38,910 nt of DNA from Gammaproteobacteria bacterium (GTDB lineage Bacteria; Pseudomonadota; Gammaproteobacteria; Steroidobacterales; Steroidobacteraceae). The notes beneath the pieces were generated by a model that was not told the origin of the DNA, ran no database searches, and saw only the letters and a list, made by a program, of their open reading frames with translations. The position numbers and the translations under genes were made by a program. The DNA lies in NCBI GenBank assembly GCA_023265875.1, contig JAHFSF010000005.1, forward strand, positions 1 to 38,910. Reading direction: 5' to 3'. Positions 1 to 9,390 of this stretch are shown here, piece after piece (positions within the stretch are counted from its first letter, which is position 1; each line of letters begins with the position of its first letter).

Positions 1-390
1 GGCGGTCGCCGGATCGACGAGCCGGCGGAACGCAAACACAAAATCCCCGGCGACGAGCGCATCGCCATTCGACCAGCGGGCGGACGGGCGCAGGCTGAAT
101 GTATAGGCCCGGCCGTCGCCGGATGTGGACCACGATGCGGCCGCGCCGGGAATGACGCTGCCATCCGGCGCCATCGAGACGAGTCCTTCATAGCAGTCGC
201 GCAGGATGGTCATTGCCGCTTCCATGCGCGCGAGCTGCGGGTCGATCGAATCGGGCTCGCTGCCGTTGCCGCGCCGCAGTTCTTTTGCCGCGGGCGCCGA
301 TTCGGTTCCGCCACAGGCTGTCAGCAGCCAGGCCATCGTCGCGCAGGCCGCGAACAGCCTGGTGAATCCGGAACCGTGCAGCCGCTTCAT
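1..390 (-). CDS. Peptide ABC transporter substrate-binding lipoprotein (OppA/DppA-like, SBP family 5), N-terminal part, truncated by the window edge
   Basis: Reverse-strand translation from ATG at 390: [87 protein letters not shown]...; lipobox LTAC and typical SBP_bac_5 opening. Start codon overlaps the mnmG stop (ATGA). Confidence 0.85.
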   Translation of the reverse strand, partial: MKRLHGSGFTRLFAACATMAWLLTACGGTESAPAAKELRRGNGSEPDSIDPQLARMEAAMTILRDCYEGLVSMAPDGSVIPGAAASWSTSGDGRAYTFSLRPSARWSNGDALVAGDFVFAFRRLVDPATA

Positions 391-2117
391 GCGGCGCGTG
401 CGCCCTTCTTCAGGTGGACGAGCAGGATGGAAACCGCGGCGGCCGTGATGCCCGGGAGCCGTGAGGCCTGCCCGACGGTCACCGGCCGCGATTCCAGAAG
501 ACGCTGGCGCGCCTCGTTGGACAGACCGGGAACGGCGGCGTAATCGATGGACTCCGGCAGCCGCGTTTCCTCGTGGCGCCGCTGGCGCTCGATCTCGGCC
601 TGCTGGCGCTCGATGTAGCCGGCGTACTTCGCCCGCACTTCGATCGCGAGCGCGACCTGCTCGGCAAGCCGCACATCGTCCTGCGGCGGCGCGCTGCCGG
701 CCGTTTCGATCGCAACCCGCTTGCGGGAGAAGAAATCCCAGCGCGCATCGTCCACCAGCCCGAGGTCGCGGCCGACCGGCGTCAGCCGGAAATCCGCGTT
801 GTCCTCGCGCAGCAGCAGCCGGTACTCCGCGCGGCTCGTGAACATCCGGTAGGGCTCCACGGCTCCCCGCGTGATCAAATCATCCACCAGCACCCCGAGG
901 TAGGCCTCGTCGCGGCGAGGCCACCAGGGTTCCCGCCCGGACACCGCGCGCGCGGCGTTGATGCCGGCCAGCAGGCCCTGCGCCGCCGCTTCCTCGTAGC
1001 CGGTCGTGCCATTGATCTGGCCCGCGAAATAAAGACCCGCCAGCGGCTTCGTCTCGAGGCTGTAGCTGAGGCCACGCGGGTCGAAGTAGTCGTACTCGAT
1101 CGCGTATCCCGGCCGCGTCAGCTCTGCCTGCTCGAAACCGCGGATGCTCCGCACGAAGGCTTCCTGCACGTCGGCCGGCAGGCTCGTCGAAATCCCGTTG
1201 GGATAGACGATATCCGTGTCGAGGCCTTCGGGCTCGACGAAGATCTGGTGCGAAGTCCTGGCGGCGAAGCGCACGACCTTGTCCTCGACCGAGGGGCAGT
1301 AGCGCGGGCCGATCCCCTCGATGAGGCCGGTGAACATCGGCGAGCGATCGGTCGCGCCGCGGATGATCTCGTGCGTGCGCTCATTCGTCGCCGTGATGTG
1401 GCAGCAGACCTGCCGCGGATGCTCGTCGCGCCGGCCGAGGAACGAGAACACGGGCCGCGGCTCGTCGCCGGCCTGTGGCCGCATCACGGAGTAATCGAGC
1501 GTGCGGCCATCGAGACGCGGCGGCGTGCCGGTCTTCAGCCGCCCCACCGTAAATGGCAGCTCGCGCAGCCGCGCCGCGAGGCGATTCGACGGCGGATCGC
1601 CCACCCGGCCGCCCTCGCGGCTCTCGAGACCGACGTGGATGCGCCCGCCGAGAAAGGTGCCGACCGTCAGCACGACGGCGCGTGCTGCAATCGTCTCGCC
1701 GGCGGATGTCACGACGCCCATCACGCGATTGCCAGCGACGACCAAGTCCGCGACTTCCGCCTCCCGCAACGCGAGCAGCGGCCCGGCATCCAGCTGCGCC
1801 CGGATCGCACATCTATAAAGAGTGCGGTCCGCCTGCGCGCGTGTCGCCCGCACTGCCGGACCCTTGCTCGCGTTCAGCGTGCGGAACTGGATGCCCGCGC
1901 GGTCGGCAGCGACCGCCATCGCGCCGCCCATCGCATCGATCTCCCGCACCAGGTGCCCCTTGCCGATGCCACCGATCGCCGGATTGCAGCTCATCTGGCC
2001 GACAGTCGCGAGGCTCTGCGTCACGAGCAGCGTGCGCGCGCCCATCCGGGCGGCTGCAAGTGCCGCCTCGGTGCCGGCGTGGCCGCCGCCGATGACGATG
2101 ACGTCGAAGGAATGCAT
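387..2117 (-). CDS. mnmG: tRNA uridine-5-carboxymethylaminomethyl(34) synthesis enzyme MnmG (GidA)
   Basis: [34 protein letters not shown]...[22 protein letters not shown]...; start chosen at internal Met (2117) because the upstream ORF extension is non-homologous-looking. Confidence 0.97.
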   Translation of the reverse strand: MHSFDVIVIGGGHAGTEAALAAARMGARTLLVTQSLATVGQMSCNPAIGGIGKGHLVREIDAMGGAMAVAADRAGIQFRTLNASKGPAVRATRAQADRTLYRCAIRAQLDAGPLLALREAEVADLVVAGNRVMGVVTSAGETIAARAVVLTVGTFLGGRIHVGLESREGGRVGDPPSNRLAARLRELPFTVGRLKTGTPPRLDGRTLDYSVMRPQAGDEPRPVFSFLGRRDEHPRQVCCHITATNERTHEIIRGATDRSPMFTGLIEGIGPRYCPSVEDKVVRFAARTSHQIFVEPEGLDTDIVYPNGISTSLPADVQEAFVRSIRGFEQAELTRPGYAIEYDYFDPRGLSYSLETKPLAGLYFAGQINGTTGYEEAAAQGLLAGINAARAVSGREPWWPRRDEAYLGVLVDDLITRGAVEPYRMFTSRAEYRLLLREDNADFRLTPVGRDLGLVDDARWDFFSRKRVAIETAGSAPPQDDVRLAEQVALAIEVRAKYAGYIERQQAEIERQRRHEETRLPESIDYAAVPGLSNEARQRLLESRPVTVGQASRLPGITAAAVSILLVHLKKGARAA

Positions 2118-2142
2118 GTCCAGGGTCCGATTCCGGGGCGCC

Positions 2143-2171
2143 ATAGTACCGTGCCCGCCGAAGGCTGATAA
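2143..2171 (-). promoter_or_regulatory. Candidate sigma70-like promoter for mnmG (TTATCA, 17 bp, TACTAT on the minus strand)
   Basis: Reverse complement reads TTATCA-GCCTTCGGCGGGCACGG-TACTAT about 25 nt upstream of the mnmG start; spacing is ideal but both hexamers are imperfect. Confidence 0.3.
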
Positions 2172-2209
2172 TCCGGAACCATGGCCGGGCAGCCGACGTC
2201 GAAGAATCC

Positions 2210-2722
2210 ATGAGCCGCTGCCGTACCGCCCTGGCCCTCGCACTGGCATCGCTTGCCGTGGCGTCCGGTGCTCTGGCCCAGCTCACGACCGTGCCGATGA
2301 AAGGCATCGGCAACGAGTGGGTCAAGAAGCTCGACCTGCGCGGCCGCATGGACTGGGAGTGGATCGAGACCTATCCCACGCAGGTCTATTTCGCGACGCG
2401 CAAGGATTCCGAGCGCAGCGGCGACATCGTAACGATGTGGACGCGAGTGGAGTATCGGCAGGTACAGAGCCCTTCATCGCACTTGAGCAGTGTCAGCCGC
2501 GATGACTGGGACTGCAGGAAGCGCCAGCGTTCCACGCGCGGGCTGGTCTTCTACCAGTGGAACAACCTCGAGGACGAGGATCCCGAACGCTCGACCAACC
2601 TGCTGCGCTACTGGGAAAAGATCGTGCCCGGCACGGTCGGCGAGACGCTGCTCGAATTCGCCTGCAGCATCCGGCCGGTCCAGCCGCTGATCACGCCCGC
2701 GCCAGAATCCGGGGGAACCTGA
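2210..2722 (+). CDS. Exported surface-adhesin E-like family protein
   Basis: Signal peptide [26 protein letters not shown] pattern ([19 protein letters not shown]...[14 protein letters not shown]) resembling the adhesin E family. Confidence 0.6.
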   Translation: MSRCRTALALALASLAVASGALAQLTTVPMKGIGNEWVKKLDLRGRMDWEWIETYPTQVYFATRKDSERSGDIVTMWTRVEYRQVQSPSSHLSSVSRDDWDCRKRQRSTRGLVFYQWNNLEDEDPERSTNLLRYWEKIVPGTVGETLLEFACSIRPVQPLITPAPESGGT

Positions 2723-2773
2723 TCGCTGCGCAACGGTCCTAACGATACGCCTGGAAACGTCACGGAGGACTCC

Positions 2774-3355
2774 ATGCTGCGCATCATCACGCTGATCGGC
2801 TTGTGTTTCATCGCCACCCTCGCGCAGGCGGCCGACAACGGCTTCTACGCCGGAGCCGGCCTCACGCAAAGCGATTACGGGCTCGCCAATCCTGGACGCG
2901 GCTCACCCTTCGACGATGAGACCCATGGCTACAAGCTGATCTTCGGCTGGCGGCCGCTCGACAGCTTCAGCATCGAAGGCAACTACGTGGACCACGGCGA
3001 CGCGACGGTGCCGTCGGGCATCGTCTGCATCCAGTTCATCACCGCGCCCTGCCCGGCAAAGGCCAGCCTCGCCGCGAAAACCGCTGCCGTTTTCGCGGTC
3101 GGTTACCTGGACCTGCCGCTCGTGGACCTGTTCGTCAAGGCCGGCATCGATTCCTGGCAGTTCGACGGCCACACGACCGGCGGATTCGTCCCCGTCTTCA
3201 AGGTCAACAAAGACGGGACGGACCTCGCCATTGGCGCTGGCGCACAGCTGCGCTTCGGCAGCATCGGCGCGCGCCTCGAGTACGAGCGCTTCGAATTCGT
3301 CCGCGACCAGCACCTCGATACGATTTCGCTGAGCCTGACCTATACGTTTCTGTGA
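2774..3355 (+). CDS. Outer membrane beta-barrel protein (OmpA-like/porin-family fold)
   Basis: Signal peptide, alternating amphipathic strands, GFYAGAGLTQSDYG... start and LSLTYTFL terminal strand. Confidence 0.7.
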   Translation: MLRIITLIGLCFIATLAQAADNGFYAGAGLTQSDYGLANPGRGSPFDDETHGYKLIFGWRPLDSFSIEGNYVDHGDATVPSGIVCIQFITAPCPAKASLAAKTAAVFAVGYLDLPLVDLFVKAGIDSWQFDGHTTGGFVPVFKVNKDGTDLAIGAGAQLRFGSIGARLEYERFEFVRDQHLDTISLSLTYTFL

Positions 3356-3358
3356 GCC

Positions 3359-3991
3359 TCAGGCCCACTCGGTCAGGCCTTCGCGCTCGTAGAGCACCCT
3401 GAACGACGGCCGCGCTTTCATGCGCGCGACGTAGCTCGCGATAGCGGGCCATTCGGTCGCGGGCTTCGGCATGTTGCGCGACCAGCGCATCAGCATCGTG
3501 GCGTAGAAATCGACGGCCCAGACGCGGTCGCCCACCAGGCAGGGCCCGCCGGCGCCGAGTTGCGCCTCGATCCGGCCCCAGGCGGCTTCGATCCGGGAAC
3601 GGGCGCCTTCCTTGACGGCTTCCGCATTCGCCGGGCCGGCAACACGGTCCGGATAGAACCAGTCGCGGTCGGCCGGCTGCAGTGTGTTCGCCAGGTGCAG
3701 CATCCACGTCAGGTAAGAGCCGCGTCGCGGGCTGCCCGGCGGCGGGGCGAAGCCCGCTTCCGGGTGCCGCTCGGTCAGCAGCATCAGGAGCGCCGCGCAT
3801 TCATACAGCGGCTGGCCGTCCACGACCAGGGTCGGCACCACACCGTTCGGGTTCAGTTTCAGGTATTCCGGGGTCTTGTGCTCGCCGGCATCCAGGTCCA
3901 CCTTCTGCAGTTCAAAGGGCACGCCGAGTTCGATCAGGAGCCAGTGCACTGCGAAACTCGCGGTTCCGGGTGAGTAATGGAGCGTGTACAT
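3359..3991 (-). CDS. Glutathione S-transferase family protein
   Basis: MYTLHYSPGTASFAVHWLLIELGVPFELQKVDLDAGEHKTPEYLKLNPNGVVPTLVVDGQPLYECAALLMLL: GST N-terminal thioredoxin-like domain. Confidence 0.9.
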   Translation of the reverse strand: MYTLHYSPGTASFAVHWLLIELGVPFELQKVDLDAGEHKTPEYLKLNPNGVVPTLVVDGQPLYECAALLMLLTERHPEAGFAPPPGSPRRGSYLTWMLHLANTLQPADRDWFYPDRVAGPANAEAVKEGARSRIEAAWGRIEAQLGAGGPCLVGDRVWAVDFYATMLMRWSRNMPKPATEWPAIASYVARMKARPSFRVLYEREGLTEWA

Positions 3992-4043
3992 GGATTGCGG
4001 TCCTCCTTGGTGCAAACTATAGGGGACGCGGGGTCGCCGAGGT

Positions 4044-4904
4044 ATGGTCATGCATACGGGAAGCTGCCTGTGCGGTGCGGTCCGCTACGAAGTCGACGGT
4101 CCGTTCGGCATGATGGCCAATTGTCATTGTTCGATGTGCCGCAAGCACCACGGCGCGATGTTCTCGACCTTCGTCTCCGCGCCGGATGCGGGTTTCCGCT
4201 GGATCTCCGGGCAGGACCACATCGAAACCTTTGCGTCGTCGGAACACGGCCGCCGGCCGTTCTGCCGGACCTGCGGCTCGGTGACGCCGATGCTGCTGCC
4301 CGGCATGGGCCTCGTCTTCGTGCCGGCCGGCAACCTGCAGGAAGATCCGGGCCTGAAGCCGCAGATGCACATGTTCACCGGCTCGCGCGCGAGCTGGTAC
4401 GCGATCACCGACGCGCTGCCGCAGCACGAAGGCTACCCGCCACAGTTCGGCGGCGGCATGGGCATCGACCGGCCGTCGCCGAAGCCGATGCCCGGCGTGA
4501 CGCAGGGCAGCTGCCTGTGCGGAGCCATTGCCTGGGAACTTTCCGGCAAGGCCGAGCGCATGCAGAACTGCCATTGCTCGCGCTGCCGCCGCGCGCGCAG
4601 CGCCGCCCACGCGACCAATGCGTTCTACCAGCAGGAGCAGCTGTCGTGGGTCCGCGGCAAAGCCGACGTGCGGAGTTATTCGCTGCCGGAAGCCAGGTAT
4701 TTCGGGCAGGATTTCTGCCGGCACTGTGGCAGCCCGGTGCCGCGCGTGGTCGCGGCGACCGGCCGCGCGGTCGTGCCCTGTGGCAGTCTCGACACGGATC
4801 CTGGAATAAGGCCGCTCGGGAACATCTTCGCGACCAGCAAGGCGCCCTGGTACGAGATCACCGACGGCCTGCCGCAGTGGGAGGCTTATCCTGCGCGCGC
4901 TTAG
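4044..4904 (+). CDS. Tandem-domain GFA (glutathione-dependent formaldehyde-activating/CENP-V-like) zinc protein
   Basis: Two GFA repeats: GSCLCGAVRYEV...NCHCSMCRK...FCRTCGS and GSCLCGAIAWEL...NCHCSRCRR...FCRHCGS. Confidence 0.88.
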   Translation: MVMHTGSCLCGAVRYEVDGPFGMMANCHCSMCRKHHGAMFSTFVSAPDAGFRWISGQDHIETFASSEHGRRPFCRTCGSVTPMLLPGMGLVFVPAGNLQEDPGLKPQMHMFTGSRASWYAITDALPQHEGYPPQFGGGMGIDRPSPKPMPGVTQGSCLCGAIAWELSGKAERMQNCHCSRCRRARSAAHATNAFYQQEQLSWVRGKADVRSYSLPEARYFGQDFCRHCGSPVPRVVAATGRAVVPCGSLDTDPGIRPLGNIFATSKAPWYEITDGLPQWEAYPARA

Positions 4905-5331
4905 TGCGCTCGCGGCGACTGCATGGCTGCTCGTTGCCTGCGGATCGTCGCAGACCCCGGAAGATGAAATCCGTGCGCTAATCGACGCAGCGGAGACGGC
5001 GGCGGAATCGCGCAATGCAGCGGCCCTGCGCAGCATGGTCGCGGATGACTACCAGGACGGCGAAGGCCGCGGCGCCGACGAGATCCGCCGCTACCTGCAC
5101 GGCTACCTGATCGCGCACCAATCCATTCACCTGATCACGCGCATCGACGACATTGAACTGCAGGGCCGGGAACTCGCCCGGCTACAGGTGACCGTCGGCG
5201 TGCTGGACCGCGAAGCCGATGCGGATTCGGCCTGGGACCTGGCCGGCGACATCCATCATTTCAACCTGCGGCTTGCACGCGAGGACGGCGAGTGGCGCGT
5301 CACGCGCGCCGACCGGCAACCGGACCGCTAG
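4891..5331 (+). CDS. NTF2-like lipoprotein; start codon uncertain (no in-frame ATG/GTG/TTG near the signal peptide)
   Basis: Frame reads LRALSALAATAWLLVACGSSQTPEDEIRALIDAAETAAESRNAAALRSMVADDYQDGEG...; lipobox LVAC and NTF2-like body. The supplied ORF track starts later at 5035. Confidence 0.65.
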   Translation: MRALSALAATAWLLVACGSSQTPEDEIRALIDAAETAAESRNAAALRSMVADDYQDGEGRGADEIRRYLHGYLIAHQSIHLITRIDDIELQGRELARLQVTVGVLDREADADSAWDLAGDIHHFNLRLAREDGEWRVTRADRQPDR

Positions 5332-5549
5332 TCCGCGTCCTCGGGCGCGTTCCAGCGCTCGCGGAAGGCCTGCACGGCCTCCGAGTAGATCGCTGCGTGC
5401 CGGCGCGACAGCAGCAGGGCTGAAGGCGGGCAGACGCGCGCGCGGATCACGCCGAGATCGGCCGCTGCGTCGAACAGGCTGGGATACCAGCGTTCCCACT
5501 CCGGCAGGATCGCCTCGACGGTGTCACGAAGGCTCATCGGATCGCGCAT
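5328..5549 (-). CDS. Small hypothetical protein (69-73 aa)
   Basis: MRDPMSLRDTVEAILPEWERWYPSLFDAAADLGVIRARVCPPSALLLSRRHAAIYSEAVQAFRERWNAPEDAD; starts within the 3' end of the upstream lipoprotein gene, same strand. Confidence 0.55.
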   Translation of the reverse strand: MRDPMSLRDTVEAILPEWERWYPSLFDAAADLGVIRARVCPPSALLLSRRHAAIYSEAVQAFRERWNAPEDAD

Positions 5550-5994
5550 CCGTGACCGGTGGCGCGGGTGTGTTGGAATTCCAGATGTCGCGGTGGATCA
5601 GCCAGCGGCCGTCCACTTTCTTCCAGAGCTCGATGAACTTGCCGCTCTCGTTCGCCGCGCCGTCCGCGCCCTTGATCCTGAAGCTGCCCTGCCGGTGGGC
5701 GAAATTGCCGAGAACCAGCGTCTCGACGGTGGCAATCTCAAAGGCCGGAGCGCCCGGCGGGTTGGTCCTGGCGACAAATTCCTGGATCGCCGCGCGGCCG
5801 TTGACGATTTCCATGTCCGGCGGCAGCAGTTGCGCGTCTTCGGTATAGAGCGCCGCGACGCCCGCCGCGTCGTGGGCCGCATAGTGTTCGACCCAGGCAT
5901 CCGCGACGCCCTGTGGAAAAGGCTCGGGTGCCGGGCTCTGCGCGCAGCCCGCGGCCAGCAAGCCCGGAATGAACATCAGCATCACCCTGTTCAT
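5524..5994 (-). CDS. NTF2-like/DUF4440-type lipoprotein (paralogue of 6005-6481)
   Basis: MNRVMLMFIPGLLAAGCAQSPAPEPFPQGVADAWVEHYAAHDAAGVAALYTEDAQLLPPD...; lipobox LAAGC and NTF2-like sequence. Confidence 0.8.
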   Translation of the reverse strand: MNRVMLMFIPGLLAAGCAQSPAPEPFPQGVADAWVEHYAAHDAAGVAALYTEDAQLLPPDMEIVNGRAAIQEFVARTNPPGAPAFEIATVETLVLGNFAHRQGSFRIKGADGAANESGKFIELWKKVDGRWLIHRDIWNSNTPAPPVTDARSDEPS

Positions 5995-6004
5995 CCCCGT
6001 TCCC

Positions 6005-6481
6005 CTAGGACGCCGGCGCAACTTCCGGCATCGATGCCGGCGGCGGCGCATTCGGGCTCCACATGTGGCGATGGATGAGCCAGGCGCTGCCCACCTTGGT
6101 CCACAACTCGATGAACTTGCCCAGCCGCGGCTCACCCTCTTCAGGGTAGATCGCACTGTAAGTGCCTTCCCGGAACCAGTAATCGCCGAGCTGCATGGTC
6201 TCGACTCCCGACAGTTCGATGCGCACCTGGCCGGGATTGAAGGACCTCCAGAACTCCTCGATCGCGTCATGGCCGCTGACGATCGGCTGGTCCGGTGGCA
6301 GGACTGCAGCGTCGGGGCTGTACATCAGTGCCAGCCCGGCGGTGTCACCGCTGTTGAACGCGGCGAGCCAGCCATCGGCTGTCGCCTGCGGAAAGGGCTC
6401 GGGCGCCTTCGCACTCTCGCAGCCGGCGAGGCCAGCCAGTGCCATCAAGGCGATCCATGGGGCAACATGAAAGCGGTTCAT
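6005..6481 (-). CDS. NTF2-like/DUF4440-type lipoprotein
   Basis: MNRFHVAPWIALMALAGLAGCESAKAPEPFPQATADGWLAAFNSGDTAGLALMYSPDAAVLPPD...; tandem homologue of the next gene (shared APEPFPQ, AVLPPD/AQLLPPD, GKFIELW.KV...WLIHR). Confidence 0.82.
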   Translation of the reverse strand: MNRFHVAPWIALMALAGLAGCESAKAPEPFPQATADGWLAAFNSGDTAGLALMYSPDAAVLPPDQPIVSGHDAIEEFWRSFNPGQVRIELSGVETMQLGDYWFREGTYSAIYPEEGEPRLGKFIELWTKVGSAWLIHRHMWSPNAPPPASMPEVAPAS

Positions 6482-6541
6482 GGCGCGTCCCCCTCTGGTT
6501 TGCCTTGCCCGATCATACTCCCGTCATCGCCGCCCGCAGAG

Positions 6542-7669
6542 TCAGTAGCCTTTCTGGACATCCACCTCCGACAGCAGGCGCCCGCCGGCGACGAAACGGC
6601 GGAGATTCTCCCGCACGATCAGCCAGCGCGATCCATCGCCGACATCCACTGCCGCCGCAACATGCGGCGTGATCAGCACATTCGGCGCATGCCACAGGGG
6701 GTGGTCGGCCGGCAGCGGTTCGGGATCCGTCACGTCGAGCCCGGCCCCGCCCAGGCGGCCGTCCTCGAGCGCCGCGACCAGGTCGGCCGTCACGACGCTC
6801 GCGCCGCGCCCGACGTTGATAAACAGCGCGCCGCGTTTCGCCGCATCGAAGAACTTGCGGTCGTAGATGCCGCGGGTTTCCGGTGTCAGCGGCAGCGTGT
6901 TGACGATGAAATCGGCTCGCCCTGCAAATGCCTGCAATTCCGGGCTGAGGCCCACCTCGCGGACAAATGGCGGACCCTCGCGGCTCGAGTTCCGGATCGC
7001 GATGACGGTCATGCCGAACGCCTGCGCGCGGCGCGCCACCTCAGTGCCGATGCCGCCGAGGCCGACGACCAGCAGCGTGCGGCCCTGGAGCGACCACATG
7101 CGCTCTTCCGGGACTGCTTCGTCGGACCATTCGCCGCGCGCCTGCAGCGGCACATAACTCGCAAATCCACGCGCGAGGCCCAGCATGAAAGCGAGCACGT
7201 GCTCGGACATCACCGGGCCGGCGATCTTCTGCATGTTGGTCAGCACGATGCCGCGCCCTGCGAAGCCCGGCAGCGTGACGCAATGTTCGACGCCCGCGCT
7301 GAACACCTGGATCCAGCGCAGGCGCACGCCGGCGTCGACCACGGGCCCGGTGCAGAAGCCGATCACCGCCTCGGCATCGCGAGCCAGCCGCGCGGCTTCA
7401 TCGGCATCGTGCGCCTCGACCAGTTCGATCCCGGGAACTGCTGATGCGAGCCAGGCCAGGCGCTCCGGGTCAGTGGCGGGGACGACAATCCGCGCGGGCA
7501 GGTGCCAGCCGGGCAGCTCGGAGACCGGCCGCGCGGACTCCCTGAGGCCGAGTTCCGTGATCAGGCGGGTCGTTTCGGCGTCAGTCGACTGCGCCCCGGC
7601 CTGCGCCCCCAACAGAATCAACAGGCTCGCGGCGACCAGCGGCAGGGAGTTGTTCCGGCAGGATTTCAT
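6542..7669 (-). CDS. D-2-hydroxyacid dehydrogenase family protein with an N-terminal signal peptide
   Basis: MKSCRNNSLPLVAASLLILLGAQAGAQS signal; Rossmann motif VVGLGGIGTEVARRAQAFGM; ...FINVGRGASVVTADLVAALEDGRLGGAGLDVTDPEPLPADHPLWHAPNVLITPHVA. Confidence 0.9.
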   Translation of the reverse strand: MKSCRNNSLPLVAASLLILLGAQAGAQSTDAETTRLITELGLRESARPVSELPGWHLPARIVVPATDPERLAWLASAVPGIELVEAHDADEAARLARDAEAVIGFCTGPVVDAGVRLRWIQVFSAGVEHCVTLPGFAGRGIVLTNMQKIAGPVMSEHVLAFMLGLARGFASYVPLQARGEWSDEAVPEERMWSLQGRTLLVVGLGGIGTEVARRAQAFGMTVIAIRNSSREGPPFVREVGLSPELQAFAGRADFIVNTLPLTPETRGIYDRKFFDAAKRGALFINVGRGASVVTADLVAALEDGRLGGAGLDVTDPEPLPADHPLWHAPNVLITPHVAAAVDVGDGSRWLIVRENLRRFVAGGRLLSEVDVQKGY

Positions 7670-7744
7670 GTCGCCAAAGATACATGATCGATCCGGCCGG
7701 CGCGTTTACAATACGACCACAAAGAACCACATCGGGGACCTGTC

Positions 7745-8386
7745 ATGCGCCTCCTGTCCGTGCTGATGCCGCGCGAGCGGCACTTCTTCACGCTGTTCAA
7801 CAACCACGCTTCGCTCGTGGTCCAGGGCGCCGCCACCCTGGTCGAGATGCTGGCCGGCTATTCCGACAATGGCCGGCGCGACGCCTATGTCGAGAAGATC
7901 CAGTCGCTCGAAAGCGCGGCCGATGACGTCACGCACGAGACCGTCGCGCTGATGCACAACACCTTCATCACGCCCTTCGACCGCGACCAGATCAACAAGC
8001 TGATCCAGCGCATGGACGACATCCTGGACCTGATGCAGGACACGGCGGAATCGCTGATGCTGTACGACGTCCACGTGCTGACCCCGGAAGTTTCCCAGCT
8101 CGCGGATCTCGTCCACGTCTGCTGCGTCCGCGTCCAGGACGCCGTCACGAAACTCTCGTCGATGGACAACGGCCCGGCAATCCTGAAGATCTGCCAGGAG
8201 ATCGACCGGCTTGAGACGGACGCGGATCGCGTGACGCAGGCGGCCATCTCGAGGCTGTTCCGCGAGGAGCAGGACGTGCGCCAGCTCGTGAAACTCAAGG
8301 CTGTCTACGAGCTGCTCGAGCTGACGACCGACAAGTGCCAGGACGTCGCGCTCGTCATCGAGGGCGTCGTGCTGGAGAACGGCTGA
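7745..8386 (+). CDS. DUF47/PhoU-like accessory protein of a PiT phosphate transporter
   Basis: MRLLSVLMPRERHFFTLFNNHASLVVQGAATLVEML...; helical PhoU-like repeats; directly upstream of the PiT gene. Confidence 0.88.
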   Translation: MRLLSVLMPRERHFFTLFNNHASLVVQGAATLVEMLAGYSDNGRRDAYVEKIQSLESAADDVTHETVALMHNTFITPFDRDQINKLIQRMDDILDLMQDTAESLMLYDVHVLTPEVSQLADLVHVCCVRVQDAVTKLSSMDNGPAILKICQEIDRLETDADRVTQAAISRLFREEQDVRQLVKLKAVYELLELTTDKCQDVALVIEGVVLENG

Positions 8387-8388
8387 CG

Positions 8389-9390
8389 ATGGACGTCGGG
8401 ATCGCCACGCTGACGCTGGTCATGCTGGTCGTCATCGCGCTGGTATTCGACTTCATGAACGGCTTCCACGATTCGGCAAATTCGATCGCGACGATTGTCT
8501 CGACCGGCGTGCTGAAGCCCTACCAGGCGGTGCTCTGGGCCGCTTTCTTCAACTTCGTCGCGATTACGCTGTTCGAGCTGAAGGTCGCCGCGACTGTCGG
8601 CAAGGGCATCGTCAGTCCCGACATCGTGGACAATTACGTCATCTTCGGCGCGCTGATCGGCGCGATCGCGTGGGATGCCATTACCTGGTACGGCGGCATC
8701 CCGTCGAGCTCATCGCATGCGCTGATCGGCGGCATGCTGGGTGCGACCATCGCCAAGGCCGGCACCGGGCCCCTTCTCGCACCGGGTATCATCAAGACGT
8801 CGACCTTCATCGTTATCTCGCCCTTGCTTGGCATGCTGCTTGCGGGACTACTGACCGTTGCCGTGTCATGGATCTTCCGACGAAGGACACAGCGCGTGAC
8901 TGACCGCTGGTTCAGGCGTCTGCAATTGCTTTCTTCCGCGCTCTACAGCATCGGCCACGGCAGCAACGACGCGCAGAAGACGATGGGCATCATCTGGCTG
9001 CTGCTGATCTCCGCCGGGCTTACGACCACGGCGCACCTGCCCTTCTGGGTCGTCATTTCCTGCTACGTCGCGATCGCGCTCGGCACGTTGTTCGGCGGCT
9101 GGCGCATCGTCAAGACCATGGGCCAGCGCATCACCAAGCTGAAACCGGTCGGCGGCTTCGCGGCGGAAACCGGCGGTGCGATATCGCTGTTCCTTGCGTC
9201 GAGCTTCGGCATTCCGGTCTCGACGACCCATACGATCACCGGCGCAATCATCGGTGTTGGCTCGACCCGGCGCGTGCGCGCGGTGCGCTGGGGCGTCGCC
9301 GGCAATGTCGTCATCGCCTGGATCCTGACAATCCCGGCCTCGGCGCTGATCGCCGCCGGCGCCTGGTGGGTGGGTCAGCGGCTATTCTGA
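8389..9390 (+). CDS. Inorganic phosphate transporter, PiT family
   Basis: [23 protein letters not shown] and [19 protein letters not shown] PiT signatures; start set at 8389. Confidence 0.93.
   Translation: MDVGIATLTLVMLVVIALVFDFMNGFHDSANSIATIVSTGVLKPYQAVLWAAFFNFVAITLFELKVAATVGKGIVSPDIVDNYVIFGALIGAIAWDAITWYGGIPSSSSHALIGGMLGATIAKAGTGPLLAPGIIKTSTFIVISPLLGMLLAGLLTVAVSWIFRRRTQRVTDRWFRRLQLLSSALYSIGHGSNDAQKTMGIIWLLLISAGLTTTAHLPFWVVISCYVAIALGTLFGGWRIVKTMGQRITKLKPVGGFAAETGGAISLFLASSFGIPVSTTHTITGAIIGVGSTRRVRAVRWGVAGNVVIAWILTIPASALIAAGAWWVGQRLF

Noticed and set aside
573-2168. 531-aa plus-strand ORF
   Set aside because: Antisense to mnmG, which is unambiguous; long shadow ORFs are expected in high-GC coding DNA.
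7707-7712. TACAAT as a -10 element upstream of the PhoU-like gene
   Set aside because: No acceptable -35 hexamer at 16-18 bp spacing, so not listed as a promoter.
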